Assembly (NCBI RefSeq): GCF_017358165.1
Contig: NZ_CP071446.1
Span: 930,001 to 994,000, forward strand
DNA: 64,000 nt
Direction: 5' to 3'
Origin: Thermosipho ferrireducens
GTDB taxonomy: Bacteria; Thermotogota; Thermotogae; Thermotogales; Fervidobacteriaceae
The notes under the pieces are model-generated. The model saw nothing but the letters and a program-made list of their open reading frames with translations, searched no databases and was not told where the DNA came from. Position numbers and translations under genes: made by a program. Numbering within the stretch: the stretch's first letter is position 1; every line of letters begins with the position of its first letter. Shown here one piece after another: positions 24,422 to 34,258 of this stretch.

Positions 24422-26329
24422 ATGAAGTACTGGTTGGCTTTTTTTACGGGAATTTTTGTTGGGTTCATAACTCTTTTTGGTGCCTATTATTATTTTACTC
24501 ATTCACTTCCTGAACCTGAGTCGGTGGTACCATCAAGTCTGGTTATTCAATATTCTGATGGTACGCCTTTTTACCTTCCTCGTGCTTTATGGTACGACCT
24601 CTCTAAATATCCTCAGGAGTTGATAAATACTCTTATTCTTTCGGAAGATGAGGATTTTTACAATCATATGGGAATAGATACCCTTGGCTTTTTAAGAGCA
24701 ATATATGTTACATTATTTAGAAAAACACTTCAGGGGGGCAGTACCATAACTCAACAGCTTGCCAGAAGTTTATATTTAACCCAGCATAGAACAATTGAAA
24801 GAAAAGTTCGAGAGTTTTTTGTTGCATTTTATTTAGAAAAGATAAGGACAAAAGATGAAATATTGGAACTTTATCTTAATACCGCCTATATGGGAAATGG
24901 TATTTACGGTTTTGGAACTGCTGCGAAATATTATTTTGGTAAAGAACCAGGTGAATTGACACTTCCGGAAATTGCTATACTTGTTAATACTGTAAAATCT
25001 CCTGAAAATTTTAATCCTAAAGCGTTGAGGGGTAATTACAATAGAGCAAAGATAGTTCTAAAAAGACTTTTAAACGAGGGGGTAATTTCAGATAAGAAAT
25101 TTGATGATTATGTTAATGAACTTGGTTCTGTTAATGTAAAAAAAGTAACGGATTTTTCTTACAATGAGCAAGTTTTTTGGCGGTGTATAGAGGAACTCAA
25201 AAATATAGGTTTTTCACTTGATTATTTAAGAAAAGGGTTTGTTGTAAAAACCACGTTGAACAAAAAATATACCAGCTATGTAGAAAAGTTTTCCGAGGAA
25301 AATAATGGTGTTCTTGTGGTCAATTATTTAACAGGAGAAATACTTGCTTATTTTGGTGAAGGAATTAATAAAGGTCGCAGGCAAACTGGTTCTCTTATAA
25401 AACCTTTGTATTATTATAAAGCCTTACTTGATGGGTATAATCTTGATACGAAATTGTTTGATATGCCTATAAAAATAGGCGATTGGACTCCACAAAACTT
25501 TGAAAAAAATTTTACAGGCCAGGTTACTCTGGAAGATGCTCTTGTGCATTCTAAAAATGTTCCTTCTGTGAATTTATATTTGATGATGGGAGATAATAAT
25601 ATACGAAATTTTTTGATAAATGAATTAAAGATAAGCGGTTATTATCCCCCGGATTTAACACTTGCACTTGGAACTTTAGAAACAAGTCATGAGGAGCTCT
25701 TTAAAGGATTTTCCGCTATTTTAAACGGTGGAATAGTAATTAGCCCCAGAATGATTGATGAAATAATAGGCAATGATGGAATGGTATATTATAGGGCTTC
25801 TCCTAAGATAATAAATGTAATTACTCCTGAGAAAAGATCCGCTTATGAGGCAAGTTCAATGATGATAAAGCTTCTTAGAGAAGTTGTGGTAAAGGGTACA
25901 GGAATAAGGGCAAATATTCCTGGAAAATATATTGTTGGAAAAACAGGAACGGCGGCGCAATTTGCCTGGTTTATGGGAGCTGATGGGGCAACGCTTATGA
26001 TAGTATCTAAGGATGGAAGAGATCTACTTGGTGGAAGGGATGTAGCACCTTTATGGAAGAAAATAGCCAGGGAAATAAGTATAGGTTCTACTCCATTTTT
26101 TGTTAGTAAGGACTATACTAAGGTGGAAGTTCTAAAAAACAATCCTTTAAAATATATTGATTACAATTATCTGGTTGAGAAGATTAAAAAAGGAGAAATT
26201 TCTTTAAATGAAATGGTATCGCTTTTAAAAACATTTGATCAACAGTCCATGATCGAATTTTTGTCATATGTAAATCAGGTGTCTCAGGAGATAACTCTTC
26301 AATTATGGGAAAGGTTAAGGGGTGATTGA
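24422..26329 (+). CDS. Penicillin-binding protein 1 (bifunctional glycosyltransferase-transpeptidase)
   Basis: The protein has 635 residues. One N-terminal membrane anchor (~3-27). GT51 domain at ~50-220 (LSEDEDFYNHMGID, QGGSTITQQLARSLY, LNTAYMGNGIYGFG). Transpeptidase domain at ~290-560 with GSLIKPLYY (SxxK), HSKN (SxN) and VGKTGTAAQ (KTG). It polymerises and cross-links peptidoglycan. It is compact compared with the usual 700-800 residues. RBS is weak (AAAGGAG within the previous gene end). Confidence 0.94.
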   Translation: MKYWLAFFTGIFVGFITLFGAYYYFTHSLPEPESVVPSSLVIQYSDGTPFYLPRALWYDLSKYPQELINTLILSEDEDFYNHMGIDTLGFLRAIYVTLFRKTLQGGSTITQQLARSLYLTQHRTIERKVREFFVAFYLEKIRTKDEILELYLNTAYMGNGIYGFGTAAKYYFGKEPGELTLPEIAILVNTVKSPENFNPKALRGNYNRAKIVLKRLLNEGVISDKKFDDYVNELGSVNVKKVTDFSYNEQVFWRCIEELKNIGFSLDYLRKGFVVKTTLNKKYTSYVEKFSEENNGVLVVNYLTGEILAYFGEGINKGRRQTGSLIKPLYYYKALLDGYNLDTKLFDMPIKIGDWTPQNFEKNFTGQVTLEDALVHSKNVPSVNLYLMMGDNNIRNFLINELKISGYYPPDLTLALGTLETSHEELFKGFSAILNGGIVISPRMIDEIIGNDGMVYYRASPKIINVITPEKRSAYEASSMMIKLLREVVVKGTGIRANIPGKYIVGKTGTAAQFAWFMGADGATLMIVSKDGRDLLGGRDVAPLWKKIAREISIGSTPFFVSKDYTKVEVLKNNPLKYIDYNYLVEKIKKGEISLNEMVSLLKTFDQQSMIEFLSYVNQVSQEITLQLWERLRGD

Positions 26330-26330
26330 T

Positions 26331-26876
26331 TTGAAGTTTTTTTATAATCTGGCTCGTTCCGAATTTGGAGAATACGTTGTTGTAGAAGTAACTGATGGAA
26401 ATAATTCCGGGCTTGGTGCAATTTTTCCCGAGAAGGTAAGAGGTGAAAACTATAAGACAATAATGGGAGCAATAGAAGAGTATAGGCCAATTGTCGAAAA
26501 AGCTGATTATGAAGATGCATTTTGGATTGTAGACAAATTGAATTTGCATTTTCCAGATCATCCTAAGGTAACTTTTGCAATAGATGCAGCGTTTAGAGAG
26601 TTGTACAGCAAAATTTCAGGTATTTCGTTGGAAAAGTTGATAGGATATCCAATTGTTCAGGAACATAAAAATCTCGAAAAATATAAGAGTAAAATTTATC
26701 CAGAATATTTGGGTTCTTTAAATATTGTGAAGGACATTCCGAAAATTTATGAGGATAATTTTATTTTTGTATTAACCAAATATCCCCATGGTGAAATGTG
26801 GGAAGTTTTAAAAGCATTGTCCACGAATTATCAATATACGGAGGTGATGACATGGAAAGAACGTTTGTTTTCTTAA
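26331..26876 (+). CDS. Enolase-superfamily N-terminal domain-like protein (truncated relative to family)
   Basis: The protein has 181 residues. Residues ~1-115 look like the capping domain of mandelate racemase/dipeptide epimerase enzymes (GLGAIFPEKVRGENYKTI, IDAAFRELYSKISGISLEKL). The catalytic TIM barrel is absent; the last ~65 residues are of unknown origin and overlap ndk by 25 nt. It is likely a decayed or repurposed relative. TTG 26331 follows AAGGGGTG. Confidence 0.6.
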   Translation: MKFFYNLARSEFGEYVVVEVTDGNNSGLGAIFPEKVRGENYKTIMGAIEEYRPIVEKADYEDAFWIVDKLNLHFPDHPKVTFAIDAAFRELYSKISGISLEKLIGYPIVQEHKNLEKYKSKIYPEYLGSLNIVKDIPKIYEDNFIFVLTKYPHGEMWEVLKALSTNYQYTEVMTWKERLFS

Positions 26877-27295
26877 AACCAAATGCTGTGAGAAGAGGCT
26901 TGATAGGTGAAATAATAAAACGTTTCGAACAACGTGGAATAAAGATAATAGCGTTAAAAATGATGTGGCTTACGGAAGAACAAGCTGAAAGACTTTATGA
27001 AATGCATAAGGGGAAATCATTTTATGAAGAGTTAGTCGAATTTGTTACAAGCGGACCTGTTGTTGCTATGATTCTTGAAGCTCCAAGAGTTATTGAAATG
27101 GTAAGACATATAATAGGTAATACTGACCCCTTAAAAGCAGAGGCCGGGACTGTAAGAGGAGAGTTTGCTTTAACCATTACAAAAAATCTTATTCATGCAA
27201 GTGATTCAAAAGAAAATTTTGAAAGAGAATCAAGAATTTTCTTTGAAGATACAGAAAAAGTGGATTATTACCTGGACGTTCAGGATGATATATAG
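26852..27295 (+). CDS. ndk: Nucleoside diphosphate kinase
   Basis: The protein has 147 residues: RTFVFLKPNAVRRGLIGEII, then TVRGEFALTITKNLIHASDS with the NDK signature in which the phosphorylated histidine sits in NLIHASDS (Gly to Ala versus the usual HGSDS). It balances NTP pools. The ATG at 26852 has GGAGGTGATG; the longer frame start at 26798 is unlikely. The gene overlaps the previous one by 25 nt. Confidence 0.95.
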   Translation: MERTFVFLKPNAVRRGLIGEIIKRFEQRGIKIIALKMMWLTEEQAERLYEMHKGKSFYEELVEFVTSGPVVAMILEAPRVIEMVRHIIGNTDPLKAEAGTVRGEFALTITKNLIHASDSKENFERESRIFFEDTEKVDYYLDVQDDI

Positions 27296-27317
27296 TTTTT
27301 TCGTTAATTTGTAGTGG

Positions 27318-28415
27318 TTATTTTTTTGAGAATTCTTTTTTGATTATCAAAAGCATACCTATAAGTGTGATGATAGATACGATACTAATATACTTGAGTT
27401 CGGCTGAAATTGGAGAATTAGTAAGCTGATAGTTTCTGATAGCATAGATAGTTTTATATATTGGGGTAAAAGTTGATATTTTGTAGATATAAGATGGTAA
27501 AGTACTTACAGGTGTTATGCTTCCACTTGTGAAAAAGAAAAACATTGACAGAGCTATGCTGGAAATGTTGGCTATTGTGCGAGTGGGTGATAGGGAAGAT
27601 AGTATAAGAGCTAAACTTGCATGGAAAATTGAACATAAAAGACTCAAAGGTAAAAATATTTTCAATGGTATTTTAATTCCGAAAATATATCCTATAGTGT
27701 AAACTATAAAGGAGACTAATAATCCCAATACCATGAGAGGTAGAAACTTTAAAAGGGCGTACCAATACCATTTTTCGTTGTTCACTTTAAAAATAGCAAT
27801 TAAACCGTTTTCTCTATCGTTGATTATACTTAAAACTCCTATTGAAAGTGTTAAGAATACAACTGAAAGGAATAAAATAGCTGGAGAAAATAAGTTACCA
27901 AAGGTTGTTTCAAAATTTTCGGTTTTTGGAACGATTTTTGGAGCAGGTGTTCCTTCACCAACAAACAGATATTTTAGAACCTGCGGGTTGAAAAAGGGGC
28001 TTCCACTTAAATCTTTGAAAATGGAGTTTATTACGTTGTAAATTCCAACGGATAATTGCAGGTCAACTGGACTTGGTATAAAACTGATATTTACCTGTTC
28101 TCCATTATAAAGACCATCTGTAAAATTTTCTGGTATTACCAGAATAGCATTAAGACTACCATTTTGAAGAAGAGCCTGATAGTTTTCATCCACATAGGTT
28201 AAAGTACTCCCCTGAAAAAAGGACATTACAAGTTTTATTGTGAATCGCGAAAATGGAGAGTTATCTTTGTTATAAACACCAAGTTTTATAGAACTTACTC
28301 CAAAGCCATTAAAAAATATTATTCCACCAATTGTAAGCAGCGCTGGAACCATCAAAATCAACAGTAAATTTGCTGGTTTTCTGATAATTCTTTTTAATTC
28401 TAACCAGAATCTCAT
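27318..28415 (-). CDS. ABC-2 type transporter permease
   Basis: The protein has 365 residues. One N-terminal membrane segment (NLLILMVPALLTIGGIIF), a large outside loop (~40-185), and five or so segments in the C-terminal half, as in ABC-2/YhgE-type exporters (DUF3533-like). No ATPase is adjacent, but other ABC genes lie at 36.2-37.9 kb. Minus strand, convergent with ndk; 15 bp after the next gene. Confidence 0.88.
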   Translation of the reverse strand: MRFWLELKRIIRKPANLLLILMVPALLTIGGIIFFNGFGVSSIKLGVYNKDNSPFSRFTIKLVMSFFQGSTLTYVDENYQALLQNGSLNAILVIPENFTDGLYNGEQVNISFIPSPVDLQLSVGIYNVINSIFKDLSGSPFFNPQVLKYLFVGEGTPAPKIVPKTENFETTFGNLFSPAILFLSVVFLTLSIGVLSIINDRENGLIAIFKVNNEKWYWYALLKFLPLMVLGLLVSFIVYTIGYIFGIKIPLKIFLPLSLLCSIFHASLALILSSLSPTRTIANISSIALSMFFFFTSGSITPVSTLPSYIYKISTFTPIYKTIYAIRNYQLTNSPISAELKYISIVSIITLIGMLLIIKKEFSKK

Positions 28416-28430
28416 GGTAGATACTCCTTT

Positions 28431-29615
28431 CTAATTCTTTAGTACTATAACTGAAGATTTTCCATAAATTTTAATAGCGTCTTCCAGAAATTCATGATTG
28501 TACTTTGAAGATAAAACAAAAAGCGCTCTCCTTTTTATATGGGGAATATCTACGAACCCGTCTGTAAAAATAATTAGTCCTTCTATGTTGAGTTCTTTTT
28601 CAGCATAATCAATTGCCGGTTGTAAATTAGTCTCCCCTCCACCGTATACTTCCAGATTTTTCCATTTGCCGGAAATATATTTTGTAACCAGAGTAACAGA
28701 TTTATCTATCTGAATGAGAACTATGTCAACATCATATTTTGATAATTTTTCTATTTCGGTTATAAATTGATTTAATTCTTCATCTATTATGCTTGCACTT
28801 GTATCCATAATTACGGCTATTTTGGATTTATATTCTTGTTTCCAGCCAGGGAGGTTTTCATACCGGCGATTCGGCCGTAAAGGCGTCATATATCTTTCAC
28901 CTTTTTTTGATGCGCCAGAAAATTTTCTTAGTGCTGTTTTCCAGTCAACTTTTGAGTTTTGCAAAGAGAGTGAAATCATTTGTTTTAAACCAGAATCTAA
29001 TTCTTTTCCGAACATGTTAAAGGCTTTTCCTATCTTATTTTGTGTTATTTCAAGTATCATTTCAAGAGTTGTTTCGGGATTGTTATATAAGGAAGAGTGA
29101 TCATCAAATGTGTCTGGAAGAGCTTCAACGTCAAAGTCTTTGCGTTTTTCGAATTCATTCATTATCCATTCAAAATATTCCTCGGCAGTAGCGTTTATCA
29201 TAAAGGCAGGAGGCCCTACAAAAATGGTATCATTGTCAGTTCCATGGCCTTCTTCAATTAACACATTTAATGGAACGCTTCTTGCATCAAGTTCTGGAAT
29301 ATATTGATTTATGGCAGCATCCATTGCAAGATCCCATATCTTTTTTTCTTTAGCATTTTTTGGTTTAATACGGAAGTGCTGGTTTATTATGTGCATTATT
29401 TCATGCAAAATAAGTGCTTTTAAAAACCACAATGGCTTTTTCTTTACAGAAGAAGGATTGTAAAGTAACACAATATCACCGGTTCTGGCAAACTTGATAG
29501 CCAGATTTCTAATGCTATAGTTTTCCTGAAATTGGATACCGAGTAAAAGGTATGTATAAAAAGGACTTTCTTTCTTGATTTCATTTAGAGCCTTGTCTAT
29601 CACGCCATCTACCAC
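28431..29615 (-). CDS. VWA-like/metallopeptidase-like protein (DUF2201 type)
   Basis: The protein has 394 residues. The N-terminal half has a zinc-peptidase motif LHEIMHIINQH (HExxH). The C-terminal half resembles a VWA domain with a MIDAS-like MDTSASI and a second GLIIFTDGF strand. Such proteins usually sit next to a MoxR AAA+ ATPase and act together; none is adjacent here. ABC permease follows 15 bp downstream. Confidence 0.85.
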   Translation of the reverse strand: MVDGVIDKALNEIKKESPFYTYLLLGIQFQENYSIRNLAIKFARTGDIVLLYNPSSVKKKPLWFLKALILHEIMHIINQHFRIKPKNAKEKKIWDLAMDAAINQYIPELDARSVPLNVLIEEGHGTDNDTIFVGPPAFMINATAEEYFEWIMNEFEKRKDFDVEALPDTFDDHSSLYNNPETTLEMILEITQNKIGKAFNMFGKELDSGLKQMISLSLQNSKVDWKTALRKFSGASKKGERYMTPLRPNRRYENLPGWKQEYKSKIAVIMDTSASIIDEELNQFITEIEKLSKYDVDIVLIQIDKSVTLVTKYISGKWKNLEVYGGGETNLQPAIDYAEKELNIEGLIIFTDGFVDIPHIKRRALFVLSSKYNHEFLEDAIKIYGKSSVIVLKN

Positions 29616-29617
29616 CT

Positions 29618-30241
29618 TTAAAATTTTACAACGATTCCTGCGTCAAAAAATTCATTTCCCAGTATAGGGAAGGATAGGTAAGGGACCCATTTGTAATTTG
29701 TTCCAAGAGATATACTTAATTCTATATCAGGTGTTATGTGGTGTTTTATTCCAGCTGTTACTTTATATCTGAAAATATCGTCTGAATTAAAAATTGAACC
29801 AAAATCTATTCCAGTGGATGGATCGTAATAAAGGTAAAAGGTTGACGTTTCAAGAATAAGAAATGTTTTTGTATTTTTAAATTGAAATTCTGGATTTATT
29901 CCAAAATACATTCTTCCAATTTCTGTTGTACCATCTACATTTCTTAAATTATGGAAAGTTATTTTTATAAAACTTTTAAAACTGAAAAATTCAACTTTTG
30001 AAAAAAGGCCAAATGAACCTATAAATTGCTCGTTTGCAAAACTATAACCGAAATCTCCTTCAAAAGATAAAAGCCCTTCTTTGAAAAATTTTATTGAGGA
30101 GTAAGGGTAACCAATTCGCATTTCAACATTTTTAAAAGTTTCTTTTACCCATATTCCTTCGTTTACTGAAAAACCAAAATAAGTCCCCAATATTAAAGAA
30201 CTTATCAAGAGTAAAACAACCACAACAAAAATTCTGGTCAT
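29618..30241 (-). CDS. Predicted outer-membrane beta-barrel protein
   Basis: The protein has 207 residues with a signal peptide (MTRIFVVVVLLLISSLILG) and alternating strands with many aromatic residues, ending in VVKF. No named family recognised. ATG with AAAGGAG. It ends 2 bp before the VWA-like gene starts, so the three minus-strand genes 27318-30241 form an operon. Confidence 0.75.
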   Translation of the reverse strand: MTRIFVVVVLLLISSLILGTYFGFSVNEGIWVKETFKNVEMRIGYPYSSIKFFKEGLLSFEGDFGYSFANEQFIGSFGLFSKVEFFSFKSFIKITFHNLRNVDGTTEIGRMYFGINPEFQFKNTKTFLILETSTFYLYYDPSTGIDFGSIFNSDDIFRYKVTAGIKHHITPDIELSISLGTNYKWVPYLSFPILGNEFFDAGIVVKF

Positions 30242-30337
30242 CTGGGTACTCCTTTCTCAAATAGTATCATGCATTTTTGATTATATCATATTTATAAAGG
30301 TGAAAAACGTGTAATTTTTATGGTATTATTAATTGTA

Positions 30338-30350
30338 TGGAAACGTTCCA
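30338..30350. promoter_or_regulatory. LacI-family operator-like palindrome before cinA-lacI
   Basis: TGGAA-ACG-TTCCA overlaps the expected transcription start, 9 bp after a TATTAT box (30324-30329). LacI-family operators carry such CG-centred palindromes. The second gene of the unit is a LacI-type repressor, so autoregulation is likely. Not tested. Confidence 0.6.
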
Positions 30351-30373
30351 TTTTTTAATGGGGAGTGTTTTTT

Positions 30374-31594
30374 ATGAAAAAAGCAATAATTCTTGCTGTT
30401 GGAAATGAACTGGTACAGGGACTTATCGTTGATACAAATTCTAAATATATTTCTCGTGAGTTGTTTAATGTAGGTTATGAAACTTTACTAATTAAAAGTG
30501 TTCCAGATGATTTTGATTTGTTAGTTTATGAGTTAAAAGATTCTATATCACGATCCGATTTAGTTATAACTATAGGAGGATTGGGCCCAACAGAGGACGA
30601 TTTAACAAGGGAAGCAGTTGCCGAAGCTCTCAATAAAAAGTTGGTTTTTTCTAAAAATTTATCTGAGAGTATAATAAAAAAAGCAAAAGCCTTTTATGAA
30701 AATGTTCCTGAAATTATAAACAGACAGGCTTATGTAATAGAAGGCGCGGAAATAATAGAAAATCCAGTAGGTACAGCTCCTGGACAGTTCTTGAATATTT
30801 CTGGTAAACATATAATCCTTTTACCAGGGCCACCTTCTGAACTTATTCCTATGTTTAAAAAGGCAATAGAAAATTTAAGGGAATTGCCGGGATTTTATAT
30901 GAGAAGAGTTAAAACCGTTGGAATTCCAGAAGTTGTTCTTGTTGATGAATATAAACACATAATTTATTCCAATAAGAATGTAAACGTTGCAACTATGGCG
31001 AGCCACAAAAGTGGGGTAGAATTGCGATTTACCGGACCCGTTGAATTGAAGGATGTTATAGATAATATAGTCAAGGAACTTACACTGGCAATAAAAGATA
31101 ATATATATGCTTATGACGATTCTACAATAGAAGAAGTGGTTTATAAACAACTTTTGGAAAGCAACATGACAGTTTCATTTGCTGAGTCATGTACTGGAGG
31201 TCTTTTATCATCAGAGTTTGTAAAAATACCTGGTGTTTCTTCCGTGTTTAAAGGAGGTATAATAGCATATTCAAATGAAGTGAAGATAAATTTATTAGGT
31301 GTTCGTTTAAAAACCATAAAAAATTATGGAGCTGTTAGCAGAGAATGTGTTGAGGAGATGAGTAAAGGAGTTGCCGAATTATTACGGAGTGACTTCGGCG
31401 TGGCGATTTCTGGTGTAGCGGGTCCTTCTGGTGGTACTCCTCAAAAGCCTGTTGGTACAGTCTGGATTTGCATTTATAATGTTAGAAATGATGTGCATTA
31501 TTCTCAAAAATATAATTTTAGAGGAGATAGAAATATGATAAGAAGCAGGAGTGTTCTCCAGGCTTTTGATATGCTAAGGAGGGCGTTGAGATGA
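30374..31594 (+). CDS. cinA: CinA-like protein (competence/damage-inducible; NMN deamidase family)
   Basis: The protein has 406 residues. N-terminal MoCF/MoaB-like domain (AVGNELVQGLIVDTNSKYI, GGLGPTEDDLTREA) and C-terminal CinA amidase domain (AESCTGGLLSSEF, AISGVAGPSGGTPQKPVGTV). CinA recycles pyridine nucleotides in many bacteria. ATG 30374 with GGGGAGTG upstream. Overlaps the lacI gene by 4 nt. Confidence 0.94.
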   Translation: MKKAIILAVGNELVQGLIVDTNSKYISRELFNVGYETLLIKSVPDDFDLLVYELKDSISRSDLVITIGGLGPTEDDLTREAVAEALNKKLVFSKNLSESIIKKAKAFYENVPEIINRQAYVIEGAEIIENPVGTAPGQFLNISGKHIILLPGPPSELIPMFKKAIENLRELPGFYMRRVKTVGIPEVVLVDEYKHIIYSNKNVNVATMASHKSGVELRFTGPVELKDVIDNIVKELTLAIKDNIYAYDDSTIEEVVYKQLLESNMTVSFAESCTGGLLSSEFVKIPGVSSVFKGGIIAYSNEVKINLLGVRLKTIKNYGAVSRECVEEMSKGVAELLRSDFGVAISGVAGPSGGTPQKPVGTVWICIYNVRNDVHYSQKYNFRGDRNMIRSRSVLQAFDMLRRALR

Positions 31595-32574
31595 GGAAAA
31601 AAGGACTCACAATAAAAGATGTAGCAAAAAAGGCAGGGGTTGGGGTTGGTACAGTTTCAAGAGTATTAAACAATAGCCCGCATGTGAATCCAAAAACCCG
31701 AATGCATGTTTTGAAGGTTATCGAAGAGCTTGGATATATTCCAAATCCACATGCCAGGAGACTTTCAAGTGGACATTCTGGAATAATTACCACAATATTT
31801 CCACAGATGGTTGGAGAGTTTCATCAGTTACTATTAATGGGGATAGACAGAGTTTTAGAAAACGAAGGGTATACGTCTTTTGTTTATCCGCTTTACAGTG
31901 ATAATAGATACAGGTTTGTAAAAGAATCTTCAGATTTTGTTCTCGGTACAGACGGGTTGATAATTGATGCATTGAATGTTGATAGGTTACTTTCTCAGTA
32001 CATTCCAAGAAATACCCCTGTAGTTTCTCTGGAATATGAGTCGTCCAATTATGATTCAGTTTTGGTTGATAATTTTTATGGTGGTATGCTTGCTGGAGAT
32101 TATATAGCATCTTTTGAAGGTGAAATTTTTATTGTTACCCATAGGCCTGAAAGTGAGCTTGAAAGTACAGTGTTTGACGAAAGGGTTAATGGTTTTATTG
32201 AGTCGATAGAGAGAAAAGGAAAGAAGGTATCAGAAATTTTTGAAATACCTCTTGATTGGCTTCAGGCTTTTAACATAGCCAAGGGAATATTCAGACGTGT
32301 AAAAAGGAGCTTGATTTTTGCCGCTACTGATTATTTTGCTTTTCCTATAGTTGAAGTTGCAAGATTGCTCGGACTTGAGGGAAAAAAAGACTTTTATTTG
32401 TGTGGATTTGATAATTTAACATTGTCGAATATTTTAAATATAACAACGATAAAGCAACCGATTTATGAAATGGGAAGAATGGCAGGTGAAATTCTTTTAA
32501 AGAGAATTAAAGGGTACTCGAGAAAGCCAAGAGCAATTGTTTTAAAACCAGAGTTGATTGTGAGAAAAACATAA
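31591..32574 (+). CDS. LacI-family transcriptional regulator
   Basis: The protein has 327 residues. N-terminal helix-turn-helix with IKDVAKKAGVGVGTVSRVL and the hinge NPHARRLSSG; the rest is a periplasmic-binding-protein-like sensor (~60-325) with the C-terminal LKPELIVRKT typical of the family. Ligand unknown. ATGA overlap with cinA. A palindrome before cinA is its likely operator. Confidence 0.92.
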   Translation: MRKKGLTIKDVAKKAGVGVGTVSRVLNNSPHVNPKTRMHVLKVIEELGYIPNPHARRLSSGHSGIITTIFPQMVGEFHQLLLMGIDRVLENEGYTSFVYPLYSDNRYRFVKESSDFVLGTDGLIIDALNVDRLLSQYIPRNTPVVSLEYESSNYDSVLVDNFYGGMLAGDYIASFEGEIFIVTHRPESELESTVFDERVNGFIESIERKGKKVSEIFEIPLDWLQAFNIAKGIFRRVKRSLIFAATDYFAFPIVEVARLLGLEGKKDFYLCGFDNLTLSNILNITTIKQPIYEMGRMAGEILLKRIKGYSRKPRAIVLKPELIVRKT

Positions 32575-32575
32575 T

Positions 32576-34258
32576 TTAAGTTCTTTCGAAGAACTTATCA
32601 ATTTCGGTGTATGTTATTTTAAGGAACAGTGGACGCCCATGAGGACATGTTAATAATTTCCTGTCAAAAACAGTTTTTATGAGTTTTTGAGCCTCTTCAA
32701 AAGTTATGTCATAGCCTGTTTTTACCGCTGCTTTACATGCTTTGTCAGCGATTATGTGTCTGAGTTCTTTTGAGCTCTTTTCAGAAACCTGTAGTTCATT
32801 AACGGCTTCCTGGATAATTTCCGGAACAAGTGATAATTTTATGAATCGAGGTACTGATAAAACCAGAATTTCGTTTTTCTCTATTTTTATTTCAAATCCC
32901 AGGGAGGTAAAGTCCGGAAGTTTTTCATTTATCAATTCTTTAAAGCTTTTTCCAGCTTGAATCTTTATTGGAACAATTAAATTTAAAGAATCTACTTTTT
33001 TTTCAAAGTTTTTTAGAAGTTCTTCATAAAGTATTCTTTCATGTGCAGCGTGAAAGTCCATTATATAAATTCCATCTTCCCCTTCAAATAGGACATATCG
33101 TTTTTTAATTATCAACAAATTATTTTTGTATTCTATGTTTTTCTGATTGGCATTGAGCAGAAATTGTTCAACATATTTGTTTTCTTCAGATTCGTTTTTT
33201 GTACTTTGAAATATTTGTTGAGATTTAAAGGTATTTTTTGTTATGTAATCTTTCTGACTCTCTTTAAAAGAGTGCTCGTTGATAATATAAATTTTTTTGG
33301 AAATGAAAGTTTTTATTGCTTCTCTTATAGTTCTTATTATGTCAGAATAGATTTCTTTTGGATTTGAAAATTTCACTTCCAGTTTTTGTGGGTGTACGTT
33401 TACATCAACTTTTTCTGGGGGGATATTTATAAAAATTACGCCGTATGGATGCCTCCCTGTAGTAATGGCTTCGCCATACCCAGTTTCAAATACTGAATAT
33501 AGCATTTTATCTACGACATATCTTCCCTGGACAAAAAAGATTTGTCCAGTTCTATTTTTTCTGTAATAATCCGGTGAAGAAATTATTCCGCTAACATATG
33601 TTCCTTTCATTTCGGTAAATTCTTTAACTTCTGGAAATACGAGTGTAAACCTTTCTTTCAGGGTGCCTGTTTTTGCGTGGTAAATTATTTCTTGTTCGTT
33701 TTTGTACAGTATACTTATTTGAGGGGTACTTAAAATAAATTTTTCAACAATTTCTGTAACCATTCTTTGTTCTGAAATTGCTGATTTTAAGAACTTTCTT
33801 CTTGCCGGTACGTTGAAAAACAGGTCATACACTTCTATTGTGGTGCCACGACTGTGAGGGTATTCTTCTATACTTTTTACTCGACCTCCTATTATTTCCA
33901 GTCTATGAGATTCAACCCCGCTACTGGAGGTAATTATTAATCTACTTACTCTTGCAATTGCAGAAAGAGCTTCTCCCCGAAAGCCGTACGTTGATAATTT
34001 ATAAATATCTTCGAATTTTTCTATTTTGCTCGTTGTATGTTCTTTAACGGCTATAATAAGTTCATCTTTTGACATTCCGTGGCCGTTATCTTTTACTTTG
34101 ATGTAACTTTTTCCGCCGTTGCGTAGTTCTATTTCTATAGAATTTGCTCCGGCGTCAATTGAATTTTCTACAAGTTCTTTCACAACAGAAAATGGGCCTA
34201 TGACAACTTCTCCAGCTGCAATTCTGCTAACTACCGACTCAGGTAGACGTCTGATCAT
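32576..34258 (-). CDS. mutL: MutL DNA mismatch repair protein
   Basis: The protein has 560 residues. N-terminal GHKL ATPase (VVKELVENSIDAGA, VKDNGHGM, STYGFRGEALSAI). C-terminal endonuclease signature MDFHAAHERILYEE, one residue off the usual DQHA start, plus CPHGRP at the end. It cuts the new strand after mismatch recognition by MutS. Its first codon overlaps the GH13 stop (ATGA region). Confidence 0.95.
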   Translation of the reverse strand: MIRRLPESVVSRIAAGEVVIGPFSVVKELVENSIDAGANSIEIELRNGGKSYIKVKDNGHGMSKDELIIAVKEHTTSKIEKFEDIYKLSTYGFRGEALSAIARVSRLIITSSSGVESHRLEIIGGRVKSIEEYPHSRGTTIEVYDLFFNVPARRKFLKSAISEQRMVTEIVEKFILSTPQISILYKNEQEIIYHAKTGTLKERFTLVFPEVKEFTEMKGTYVSGIISSPDYYRKNRTGQIFFVQGRYVVDKMLYSVFETGYGEAITTGRHPYGVIFINIPPEKVDVNVHPQKLEVKFSNPKEIYSDIIRTIREAIKTFISKKIYIINEHSFKESQKDYITKNTFKSQQIFQSTKNESEENKYVEQFLLNANQKNIEYKNNLLIIKKRYVLFEGEDGIYIMDFHAAHERILYEELLKNFEKKVDSLNLIVPIKIQAGKSFKELINEKLPDFTSLGFEIKIEKNEILVLSVPRFIKLSLVPEIIQEAVNELQVSEKSSKELRHIIADKACKAAVKTGYDITFEEAQKLIKTVFDRKLLTCPHGRPLFLKITYTEIDKFFERT

